NCBI RefSeq assembly: GCF_037126245.1
Contig: NZ_CP136925.1
Coordinates: 2,620,001-2,684,000, forward strand
DNA length: 64,000 nt
Source of the DNA: Mangrovimonas cancribranchiae
GTDB lineage: Bacteria > Bacteroidota > Bacteroidia > Flavobacteriales > Flavobacteriaceae
Reading direction: 5' to 3'
In this document: positions 46,486 through 53,763 of the stretch, in pieces
Numbering within the stretch: the first letter of the stretch is position 1
How the letters are laid out: each line of letters begins with the position of its first letter
Made by a program: the position numbers and the translations under genes
Notes under the pieces: generated by a model
Told to the model about the DNA's origin: nothing
The model's input: the letters and a program-made list of their open reading frames with translations, nothing else
Database searches by the model: none

Positions 46486-49068
46486 TTAAGCTGAGTTTCT
46501 ACTAGCGTTTATATTTCCAAATAACGATCTGGTCACTAACTTTTCAAATACGTCTAATTGTGCTTTATCTGGGTTGGTTTCTTTTTGTAACGTCTGAATT
46601 CTTTTTAAAGCATATTGCTGAATGGTTAACAGCGGTAAAACGATAGATTCTCTTATAGCAATCGAGGCTTTACCTGCTGGCTCTTCTTCCATAAGTTCGG
46701 TATAGTCTGTTAATTTTAAAATAAGACGTTTGGTGGTGTTATACTCTTCAAAAATAATAGTCCAAAAGTCACCAAACTCGGGATCATCTGCCATGTATTT
46801 TGTTAAATCGAAAAAGGATTTGGACAACGACATCATACTATTCTCTATTAATGTTTTAAAGAAACTCGATTCGTTATAGAGTTGTTTTACTTTATCGAAC
46901 TCATTATTGTCTTCATAATGTTTTAGTGCGGTTCCTACACCAAAAAAGCCTGGCACATTTTGTTTTAATTGGCTCCAACTTCCTACAAATGGAATAGCTC
47001 TTAAATCTTCGAAAACGAGTTTGCTAGATTTTCCGCGTTTAGATGGGCGACTTCCAATATTGGTTTTTGCATAATATTTTAAGGTACTCATACGCTCTAA
47101 ATAAGGCACAAACATAGGATGCGCTTTAAAGTTTGTATAAGTGTTATAACTTATTTGCGCTAAGTCGTCCATAACAGCAATATTATCTTGCGACATGCCT
47201 GAGTTAGTTTCATGCAAACGATTATGAATCCCAGAACTTATAAGTTGTTCTAAGTTGTATTGCGAAGAATCTAGTGTCCCAAAATTGGAACTTATAGTTT
47301 GTCCTTGAATGGTTAATTGCACCTCTTTATCTTCTATAGTCGGCCCAAGAGAAGCATAAAACTGGTGTGTTTTTCCACCACCACGAGCAGGAGGCCCACC
47401 ACGACCATCGAAGAAAATAACCGTAACATCGTATTTACGAGACACTTCTGTTAAGCGTTCTTTGGCTTTAAAAATACCCCAATTTGCCATAAGGTAACCG
47501 CCATCTTTAGTTCCATCGGAAAAGCCTAACATAATGGTTTGTTTATTACCACGTTTTTTTAAGTGCGCTGCATAATTAGGATTGGTATATAATTCTTCCA
47601 TAACGGCTGGCGCATTTTCTAAATCCTCTATGGTTTCAAATAACGGACCAATATCAACGGTTAAATCATCTTCAAATGCCACAAGCTTTAACATGGCATA
47701 AAGTTGCATGACATTTAATGTGGTTTGATTGTTACTAATTATGTATCGGTTTGCTGCTTTCTCGCCATTGGTTTGCTGAATGGTTTTTATGGCTTGAATA
47801 GTTTTTAAGGTTTTCAACACCTCATCATCTTCAAAAAGAGATAAATCAACATGGCCTTTAATTTCTGAAAGCACTTTAACTTGTTCCTTTTCGGACAACT
47901 CGTGATAATTACTTGGAAAAATAGTGCTACCGCTTTCAATAAGTTTATCTACCATGGTATTAAACACTTTGGCATGCGCACGACTATCCTGACGGATATC
48001 TAAATTAGCAAAATGAAATCCGAATAAATGCACTTTGTTGATTAAGCTATTAACTAACGACACATACAACGACTGATGGTTAGTTACAAGGCTATCGCGA
48101 ATGGTTTTTAGTGCTTTTACAAAAGCATTGGCTGTTAATGTGTTGTCGTTTGGGTTATCGGTCATTTGAAGCAGCTTAGATTCTAAATCTAACACATGTT
48201 CTTCAACGCCTTTAAACGTCAATCTACGCTTTAAGGTTCTAATATCGCGATAATAGTTTTTTACAATGGTTTCTTTTAGTCTATTAGCAACTTTTAGGGT
48301 TGTTTCTGGGGTAACAAAAGGGTTTCCATCTCTATCACCACCTGGCCAAAATCCAATGTTTATAATGTCGTTTTGTACAGGTTGACCATCGAAAATATTT
48401 TCTTGTATATAATCGAAAATAGCTCCGAAAGATTGATAATAAACGTTCTCTAAATACCAAATTAAGCTTACAGCTTCATCGTAAGGTGTTGGTTTTTCGT
48501 GTTTAAAGAACGGCGTTTTTCCTAATTGCGCTAAGAGGTCGTTAATTTCTAATAGATTATTGGTTTTTATGGCTTTGGAAAGGTCGGTAATAATGCCTAA
48601 AACTTCTCCTGGATAAAACTGTGTAGGATGCGCTGTTAATACAATACGAACTTTAAACTCTTCTAAATAGGTTCTTAAAGTATCTAATTTATTTTCTGAT
48701 GCTACCGATTCTTTTAAGCTTCGTAATGTACCTATTCCATCCATATTATTCACTACAGGAAAGGCGGCGTCTTCTATGGCATCAAACAAAACGACTTGAC
48801 GTTCTATGTATTGTATAAACCGAAATAACAAATTAATCTGACTTTCTTCGTTACGTCGCGCTTGATATTTTTTAAAAAAAGTTTGTACAATGGTTGTAGG
48901 ATCGTCGCCGTTTTTAAACCCTTTTTCGCAAGTTTCATGAAACAATGGTAATAACACGCCTGTTTTAGAAATAGTATCGAAAGGCAGCGTCATGAAGATG
49001 CTGTTATAGATTTGATATTTTGATAAAACGTTTTGCTTAAATCGTGTTAATTTTGGTTGTGTGCTCAT
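46486..49068 (-). CDS. ppc: Phosphoenolpyruvate carboxylase
   Basis: 860 residues. Catalytic His in LTAHPTQFYPGEVL near residue 147, the FFDGRGGPPARGGG loop near residue 555, and NIGSRPSKR near residue 670 are present, along with the C-terminal NA-S-A-type end. It makes oxaloacetate from PEP and bicarbonate, refilling the TCA cycle. Sequence family includes divergent bacteroidotal types, and this one fits. Confidence 0.95.
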   Translation of the reverse strand: MSTQPKLTRFKQNVLSKYQIYNSIFMTLPFDTISKTGVLLPLFHETCEKGFKNGDDPTTIVQTFFKKYQARRNEESQINLLFRFIQYIERQVVLFDAIEDAAFPVVNNMDGIGTLRSLKESVASENKLDTLRTYLEEFKVRIVLTAHPTQFYPGEVLGIITDLSKAIKTNNLLEINDLLAQLGKTPFFKHEKPTPYDEAVSLIWYLENVYYQSFGAIFDYIQENIFDGQPVQNDIINIGFWPGGDRDGNPFVTPETTLKVANRLKETIVKNYYRDIRTLKRRLTFKGVEEHVLDLESKLLQMTDNPNDNTLTANAFVKALKTIRDSLVTNHQSLYVSLVNSLINKVHLFGFHFANLDIRQDSRAHAKVFNTMVDKLIESGSTIFPSNYHELSEKEQVKVLSEIKGHVDLSLFEDDEVLKTLKTIQAIKTIQQTNGEKAANRYIISNNQTTLNVMQLYAMLKLVAFEDDLTVDIGPLFETIEDLENAPAVMEELYTNPNYAAHLKKRGNKQTIMLGFSDGTKDGGYLMANWGIFKAKERLTEVSRKYDVTVIFFDGRGGPPARGGGKTHQFYASLGPTIEDKEVQLTIQGQTISSNFGTLDSSQYNLEQLISSGIHNRLHETNSGMSQDNIAVMDDLAQISYNTYTNFKAHPMFVPYLERMSTLKYYAKTNIGSRPSKRGKSSKLVFEDLRAIPFVGSWSQLKQNVPGFFGVGTALKHYEDNNEFDKVKQLYNESSFFKTLIENSMMSLSKSFFDLTKYMADDPEFGDFWTIIFEEYNTTKRLILKLTDYTELMEEEPAGKASIAIRESIVLPLLTIQQYALKRIQTLQKETNPDKAQLDVFEKLVTRSLFGNINASRNSA

Positions 49069-49167
49069 TAAAACTGTTTTAGTTTTCTATAAAAATAGGA
49101 AACAAAGCGCAAGAACTCTAATATTATTTAAGATTTCCGTTTTTTTTAATTCGAAATCGTTTTCAAT

Positions 49168-49197
49168 AAAAAAAGAGGCTGAAAAAAGCCTCTTTTC
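49168..49197. terminator. Terminator between ssb and ppc
   Basis: AAAAAAAGAGGCT and AGCCTCTTTT form a stem of about ten base pairs; on the minus strand it follows the ssb stop. Confidence 0.8.
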
Positions 49198-49216
49198 TTG
49201 TGTTTTATTAATTGAA

Positions 49217-49549
49217 TTATTTCCCTAACATTAAGAGTTCGTTACAAACTATTTCGGTAGTGTAGCGTTTATTGCCATCTTTGTCTTCCCATGTTCGATT
49301 GGTTAACTTACCTTCTATAGCTATTTCCTGACCTTTGGTTACATAATTTTCTACTACTTTCACCAAGCCATTACGTACTATAATGTTGTGCCAATAGGTG
49401 CGTTCAATTTTTTGACCATCTTTGTTTTTGTAGCTATCATCTGTAGCTATTGAAAACTTGGCCATTTTGTTACCGTTTTCAAAAGTCACGAATTCTGGGT
49501 CTTGCCCTAATCTACCAATCAACTGTACTTTGTTTCTAAGCGTGTTCAT
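49217..49549 (-). CDS. ssb: Single-stranded DNA-binding protein, short form
   Basis: 110 residues. The OB-fold is complete: LIGRLGQDPEFVTF at the start, TYWHNIIVRNGLVKVVENYV in the middle. The protein ends directly at NELLMLGK without the flexible linker and acidic tip (DDDLPF-like) that most SSBs use to recruit partner proteins. Such short SSBs are known in Bacteroidota. It stands divergent to the array recombinase, 217 bp away, and could act on single-stranded cassette DNA; that link is inference. Confidence 0.92.
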   Translation of the reverse strand: MNTLRNKVQLIGRLGQDPEFVTFENGNKMAKFSIATDDSYKNKDGQKIERTYWHNIIVRNGLVKVVENYVTKGQEIAIEGKLTNRTWEDKDGNKRYTTEIVCNELLMLGK

Positions 49550-49765
49550 AATTTATATTTTTAAGGTTAAACAGTTAATGCCATTGAACCATTTTAAGAT
49601 TCAACACTACAAATATGATGTGAGTCGTTAAAAATAATCGGTTATTACTTATTTATATCCGTTTGAAGTCGTTTGAAGTCGTTTGTTAATCAATTAATAT
49701 CGTATAACATTGAGGTAATTCTATGGTAGCATACTTTTTTAGTTTATATTTATATGGTATTGATT
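49550..49765. other. Divergent region between ssb and the recombinase
   Basis: AT-rich. At about 49661-49690, GTTTGAAGTC repeats twice directly and partly a third time (three GTTTG words 11 bp apart), a possible operator or recombinase-binding array. No gene is present. The recombinase start lies at 49766; an alternative ATG at 49754 would add four residues. Confidence 0.5.
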
Positions 49766-50965
49766 ATGAAACAAATTACACTTACACCTTTACATCATAA
49801 CAACGCGGCTAATATTGCTATTGGTTTTAAATACAACCATAGTATTAAGGAAGATATTCGCGAGTTTCCGCATGTATATTGGTCTAAAACACACAGAACG
49901 TTTTATGTAGCACACACAGTAAAAACACTTCATCTTTTATTTACTTATTTACGTGATAAAGGCTACTATGTAGATTACTCTGCCATGCCCAAACAGCCTA
50001 AAAAGGCTTTTAAACCAGCCAAAAAAAAGCCTGTTAAATTTAATAAAAAGCAACTATTTAATAGACTTCCTAAGAGCCATAAAATTTTACTTAATAAGTA
50101 TGCCTCTTTTTTACGTGGCAAACGATTAAGCGAACAAACGGTAAGTACATATGGGTATTTTATTTTACGGTTTGCACACTACCATAGGTTATTAGCTATT
50201 AGTAAATGGGATAATTCGTGCTTGGATAAGTTTATGAGCAATGTTATGTATAATGAAAATTATAGCATAAGTAGCCACAGACAATGTGTGAGTGCTATAA
50301 AGTATTTAACAGCATTTTGCGACATGGATACTTTTGATGCTAGTGAGTTTGAACGCCCTAAACGCGATAAGAATTTACCTAAAGTAATCTCTAAAGAAGC
50401 TGTAATACGCTTAATACAGGTGACTAAAAACCTTAAACATCGTGTTATTATTTCGCTATTATATTCTGGCGGATTGCGTATTGGTGAACTACTTGCTTTA
50501 CGCCCAGAAGATTTAGACTTTGAACGGCATCAAGTTTTTGTAAGGCGTGGTAAGGGCAGAAAAGATCGTATGGTTACTTTGGCTAAAGTGCTTAAACCTA
50601 TGTTGGTTAATTATATACAAACCTACAGACCAAACCATTTCCTTATTGAAGGTCGTGATGGTGGACAATATCATGCCAGTTCAGTTAGACATATGCTAAA
50701 ACGTTCTTGTTATATAGCTAATATCACACCTGCTATTTCACCACATGCTTTACGCCATAGTTATGCCACGCACATGCTTGAAAACGGGGTTGATTTACGC
50801 CATATTCAAAGTTTATTAGGGCATACAAAACCTGAAACTACTATGATATACACTCATGTGGCTAAGGAGGATTTAATGCGTATAAGTAATCCTTTAGATG
50901 CTACTGTTAAGGGATTAAAGAATTATAGTTATCCAGACAAAAAAGTCACGATATCCGGAAAATAG
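49766..50965 (+). CDS. Tyrosine recombinase of the cassette array (non-IntI type)
   Basis: 399 residues. Residues 1-75 are the extension common in bacteroidotal tyrosine recombinases (opens MKQITLTPL); about 75-95 is a Lys/Pro linker; about 100-190 a SAM-like core-binding domain; about 205-385 the catalytic domain. Catalytic residues are R238 (SGGLRIGEL), K264 (GKGRKDR), H327 and R330 (HALRHSYATH), H353 (LLGH) and Y362 (TTMIYTHV). Lys-to-His spacing is 63 residues, against 72 in XerD and 106 in IntI1, so the IntI insertion that binds folded attC is missing. The end TMIYTHV...NPLDA is nevertheless close to the IntI1 end. It reads toward the array and stops 37 bp before the first boundary. Confidence 0.9.
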   Translation: MKQITLTPLHHNNAANIAIGFKYNHSIKEDIREFPHVYWSKTHRTFYVAHTVKTLHLLFTYLRDKGYYVDYSAMPKQPKKAFKPAKKKPVKFNKKQLFNRLPKSHKILLNKYASFLRGKRLSEQTVSTYGYFILRFAHYHRLLAISKWDNSCLDKFMSNVMYNENYSISSHRQCVSAIKYLTAFCDMDTFDASEFERPKRDKNLPKVISKEAVIRLIQVTKNLKHRVIISLLYSGGLRIGELLALRPEDLDFERHQVFVRRGKGRKDRMVTLAKVLKPMLVNYIQTYRPNHFLIEGRDGGQYHASSVRHMLKRSCYIANITPAISPHALRHSYATHMLENGVDLRHIQSLLGHTKPETTMIYTHVAKEDLMRISNPLDATVKGLKNYSYPDKKVTISGK

Positions 50966-51007
50966 ACTGTTTAAATGCGTATATTAGTGCGCATATAACG
51001 AGTTATC
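50966..51007. other. Putative attI-like primary insertion site
   Basis: Between the recombinase stop and the first cassette boundary at 51002. ATGCG (50975-50979 region) and CGCAT are inverted, about ten bases apart, and ATAAC-GA-GTTAT (50995-51006) is a perfect 5-bp inverted core spanning the boundary. Inverted core sites around a short spacer are what a tyrosine recombinase binds. The region lacks the long arms that define the cassette-end sites, as expected for attI rather than attC. Confidence 0.6.
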
Positions 51008-51207
51008 AGCAATAACAAACCTCAACACAGCACCTCAACTGCGCCACGCTTATTTCGGTGCGTGTTTCGGAATTGATACGAAAATCCGCATTTTTGCCAA
51101 CAAAAAGGCTACCCGATTTTCTAATTGCTGATAACGAGTCGCAGATACCAAAAGAAAAACCTTGCAAGGCTACGCCTTGACTTAATATTAATTAAAAAAT
51201 TAAAATA

Positions 51208-51384
51208 ATGAGAACAATTGAGGTTACTGGCACAAATAATCAAAAAATTACAATTATTATCGATAAAATCGAATATATAAGTCAAACGGTTGATGATAGT
51301 GACACCACTATTATTCAAACTAGTAGTTCTTTAATTAGAACTTATGAATCATACGAAAAAATAATACAATTAATTAATAGTTGA
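51208..51384 (+). CDS. 58-aa beta-rich small protein (copy 1)
   Basis: ATG at 51208 with the A/T leader TAAAATA. Starts MRTIEVTGTNNQKITIIIDK and ends YEKIIQLINS. The strand-strand-helix pattern resembles small FlbD-like proteins, but identity is too low to assert. It runs toward, and overlaps by 15 bp, the minus-strand 66-aa frame. It is identical in every copy. Confidence 0.5.
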   Translation: MRTIEVTGTNNQKITIIIDKIEYISQTVDDSDTTIIQTSSSLIRTYESYEKIIQLINS

Positions 51385-51570
51385 TTTAGCATCTAAATTT
51401 TCACATAATAACATTAATGCTCTTTTACTGTCTTTTAGATTTTTGTCTTTTACGACATTGTAAAGTTCATTAATCAATTGTACTTGATTCTTAGATAATG
51501 GTGTTTCACTAGGTGAAACACTAATTTTTAATTTTAAATCCATAATTGTTTGCTTATTATTAATATTCAT
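51370..51570 (-). CDS. 66-aa small protein (copy 1)
   Basis: Starts MNINNKQTIMDLKLKISVSP; an inner ATG at residue 10 is an alternative start. Followed by a helical segment (NQVQLINELYNVVKDKNLKD). The 3' end overlaps the plus-strand 58-aa frame. Two converging short frames in a multiplied cassette could be a toxin-antitoxin or silencing pair, but neither family is recognised. Confidence 0.5.
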   Translation of the reverse strand: MNINNKQTIMDLKLKISVSPSETPLSKNQVQLINELYNVVKDKNLKDSKRALMLLCENLDAKSTIN

Positions 51571-51964
51571 TTTTAATTCAATCTTTGTTTTTAACCGATA
51601 AAAAAGCTAGTTTGCGGTTAAAATAACAGCAGATAACATCAGATATGTTTCATTGCTACGCAATTGGTTTTTCTTTTGTTCGTTGCTCTTAAAACTTCTA
51701 CCACTTTAAAGTAAACTTTACGTGGCACGTTTTCCGCAACGAAGCATATCTGCGACTCGTTATCAGCAATAACAAACCTCAACACAGCACCTCAACTGCG
51801 CCACGCTTATTTCGGTGCGTGTTTCGGAATTGATACGAAAATCCGCATTTTTGCCAACAAAAAGGCTACCCGATTTTCTAATTGCTGATAACGAGTCGCA
51901 GATACCAAAAGAAAAACCTTGCAAGGCTACGCCTTGACTTAATATTAATTAAAAAATTAAAATA

Positions 51965-52141
51965 ATGAGAACAATTGAGGTTACTGGCACAAATAATCAA
52001 AAAATTACAATTATTATCGATAAAATCGAATATATAAGTCAAACGGTTGATGATAGTGACACCACTATTATTCAAACTAGTAGTTCTTTAATTAGAACTT
52101 ATGAATCATACGAAAAAATAATACAATTAATTAATAGTTGA
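51965..52141 (+). CDS. 58-aa beta-rich small protein (copy 2)
   Basis: Identical to the frame at 51208, in copy 2. Confidence 0.5.
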   Translation: MRTIEVTGTNNQKITIIIDKIEYISQTVDDSDTTIIQTSSSLIRTYESYEKIIQLINS

Positions 52142-52327
52142 TTTAGCATCTAAATTTTCACATAATAACATTAATGCTCTTTTACTGTCTTTTAGATTTT
52201 TGTCTTTTACGACATTGTAAAGTTCATTAATCAATTGTACTTGATTCTTAGATAATGGTGTTTCACTAGGTGAAACACTAATTTTTAATTTTAAATCCAT
52301 AATTGTTTGCTTATTATTAATATTCAT
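52127..52327 (-). CDS. 66-aa small protein (copy 2)
   Basis: Identical to the frame at 51370, in copy 2. Confidence 0.5.
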   Translation of the reverse strand: MNINNKQTIMDLKLKISVSPSETPLSKNQVQLINELYNVVKDKNLKDSKRALMLLCENLDAKSTIN

Positions 52328-52721
52328 TTTTAATTCAATCTTTGTTTTTAACCGATAAAAAAGCTAGTTTGCGGTTAAAATAACAGCAGATAACATCAGA
52401 TATGTTTCATTGCTACGCAATTGGTTTTTCTTTTGTTCGTTGCTCTTAAAACTTCTACCACTTTAAAGTAAACTTTACGTGGCACGTTTTCCGCAACGAA
52501 GCATATCTGCGACTCGTTATCAGCAATAACAAACCTCAACACAGCACCTCAACTGCGCCACGCTTATTTCGGTGCGTGTTTCGGAATTGATACGAAAATC
52601 CGCATTTTTGCCAACAAAAAGGCTACCCGATTTTCTAATTGCTGATAACGAGTCGCAGATACCAAAAGAAAAACCTTGCAAGGCTACGCCTTGACTTAAT
52701 ATTAATTAAAAAATTAAAATA

Positions 52722-52898
52722 ATGAGAACAATTGAGGTTACTGGCACAAATAATCAAAAAATTACAATTATTATCGATAAAATCGAATATATAAGTCAAA
52801 CGGTTGATGATAGTGACACCACTATTATTCAAACTAGTAGTTCTTTAATTAGAACTTATGAATCATACGAAAAAATAATACAATTAATTAATAGTTGA
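52722..52898 (+). CDS. 58-aa beta-rich small protein (copy 3)
   Basis: Identical to the frame at 51208, in copy 3. Confidence 0.5.
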   Translation: MRTIEVTGTNNQKITIIIDKIEYISQTVDDSDTTIIQTSSSLIRTYESYEKIIQLINS

Positions 52899-53084
52899 TT
52901 TAGCATCTAAATTTTCACATAATAACATTAATGCTCTTTTACTGTCTTTTAGATTTTTGTCTTTTACGACATTGTAAAGTTCATTAATCAATTGTACTTG
53001 ATTCTTAGATAATGGTGTTTCACTAGGTGAAACACTAATTTTTAATTTTAAATCCATAATTGTTTGCTTATTATTAATATTCAT
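52884..53084 (-). CDS. 66-aa small protein (copy 3)
   Basis: Identical to the frame at 51370, in copy 3. Confidence 0.5.
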   Translation of the reverse strand: MNINNKQTIMDLKLKISVSPSETPLSKNQVQLINELYNVVKDKNLKDSKRALMLLCENLDAKSTIN

Positions 53085-53390
53085 TTTTAATTCAATCTTT
53101 GTTTTTAACCGATAAAAAAGCTAGTTTGCGGTTAAAATAACAGCAGATAACATCAGATATGTTTCATTGCTACGCAATTGGTTTTTCTTTTGTTCGTTGC
53201 TCTTAAAACTTCTACCACTTTAAAGTAAACTTTACGTGGCACGTTTTCCGCAACGAAGCATATCTGCGACTCGTTGTACACAAGCTCAGAAAAGCCAACC
53301 GCACAGTCAAGCACATTTCATTTTGCTCGTACCTCACAAAATAAAAAGAGCTTGCCTTTTTCCACCGCTGATTGAAAATAAAACCGAAAG

Positions 53391-53424
53391 TTGATATAAA
53401 AATCGCAATTTATTTTTACATTTG
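53391..53424 (+). promoter_or_regulatory. Promoter of the restriction-modification operon
   Basis: TTG at 53391-53393, a 23-bp spacer, then TACATTTG at 53417-53424: a full Bacteroidota-type promoter. The predicted start of transcription is only a few bases before the ATG at 53431, so the transcript is nearly leaderless. It makes the cassette independent of an upstream array promoter. Confidence 0.65.
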
Positions 53425-53430
53425 CTAAAA

Positions 53431-53763
53431 ATGGGTCAAATGACAAGTTTCGGAAATTATATTAAGACTGAAAGAGAAAAACGAGAATGGACACAAACCG
53501 AACTCGGAACTAAAATCGGAATCAATACAAGTGCTATTTGTAGAATTGAAAATGGAAGTCAAAAATTCAGTAAATCTAAATTGAAAAAACTTGCTGAATT
53601 ATTTCAAACTGATTTACAAATTGTTACCGATTTATTTTTTGCTGACAAATTTGTAAAAGAAGCTTTAAAATACAAATGTTCTGAATCCATTTTTTCTGTA
53701 GCAGAAGATACTGCAAACTATTACAGGAATGTGAATGTAAAACAAGGAAAATTAGAATTATGA
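53431..53763 (+). CDS. XRE/C-protein-like regulator of the R-M system
   Basis: 110 residues from the ATG at 53431; another ATG lies at 53440. The helix-turn-helix WTQTELGTKIGINTSAICRI at about residues 20-39 is XRE-type, followed by a dimerisation tail. Small XRE proteins beside R-M genes (C proteins) time nuclease expression after methylation. The stop overlaps the methyltransferase start by four bases. Confidence 0.85.
   Translation: MGQMTSFGNYIKTEREKREWTQTELGTKIGINTSAICRIENGSQKFSKSKLKKLAELFQTDLQIVTDLFFADKFVKEALKYKCSESIFSVAEDTANYYRNVNVKQGKLEL

Larger units (their letters stand above)
51002..51758 (+). repeat. 757-bp cassette, copy 1
   Basis: First of five copies that look identical throughout (2: 51759, 3: 52516, 4: 59909, 5: 63750, the last cut by the window). 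The unit begins GTTATCAGCAAT and the same 12-mer is inverted at 51124-51135, extending to a perfect 24-bp arm (51124-51147) that pairs with 51747-51770, across the next boundary. Unlike other cassettes, the short body between start and inverted copy (about 120 bp) holds no gene, while two small converging frames lie inside the roughly 600-bp loop between the arms. A second inverted pair (near 51148-51162 and 51663-51677) and a 65-bp hairpin on the right arm add to the fold. Confidence 0.88.
51124..51770 (+). other. attC-like fold-back site of the 757-bp cassette (giant loop)
   Basis: Left arm 51124-51147, right arm 51747-51770, complementary over 24 bases without mismatch; polarity AAC...GTT as in attC. 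The loop of about 600 bases, carrying both small reading frames, is far longer than an ordinary attC loop (usually below 150). The site recurs in copies 2, 3, 4 at the same internal positions. Confidence 0.75.
51759..52515 (+). repeat. 757-bp cassette, copy 2
   Basis: Appears identical to copy 1. Left flank is the right end of copy 1 (CTGCGACTC before GTT). Confidence 0.9.
52516..53272 (+). repeat. 757-bp cassette, copy 3
   Basis: Appears identical to copy 1; its right end meets GTTGTACAC of the restriction-modification cassette. Confidence 0.9.

Noticed and set aside
50966-51001. A strong array promoter (Pc) upstream of the first cassette
   Set aside because: No TTG-spacer-TAnnTTTG pair was found in the short gap; a promoter could lie inside the recombinase gene, but none could be supported.
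51121-51318. 65-aa minus-strand frame repeated in each 757-bp unit
   Set aside because: It is the shadow of the plus-strand 58-aa gene and the left arm; its start lies within the gene and its composition reads like antisense. The plus-strand frame has a better leader and protein pattern.
51002-53272. CRISPR array
   Set aside because: The repeat unit is 757 bp, repeated exactly without spacers, and there are no cas genes.
51002-53272. Insertion sequence or transposon in three tandem copies
   Set aside because: No transposase frame and no target duplication; boundaries lie at GTT and match the other cassettes.
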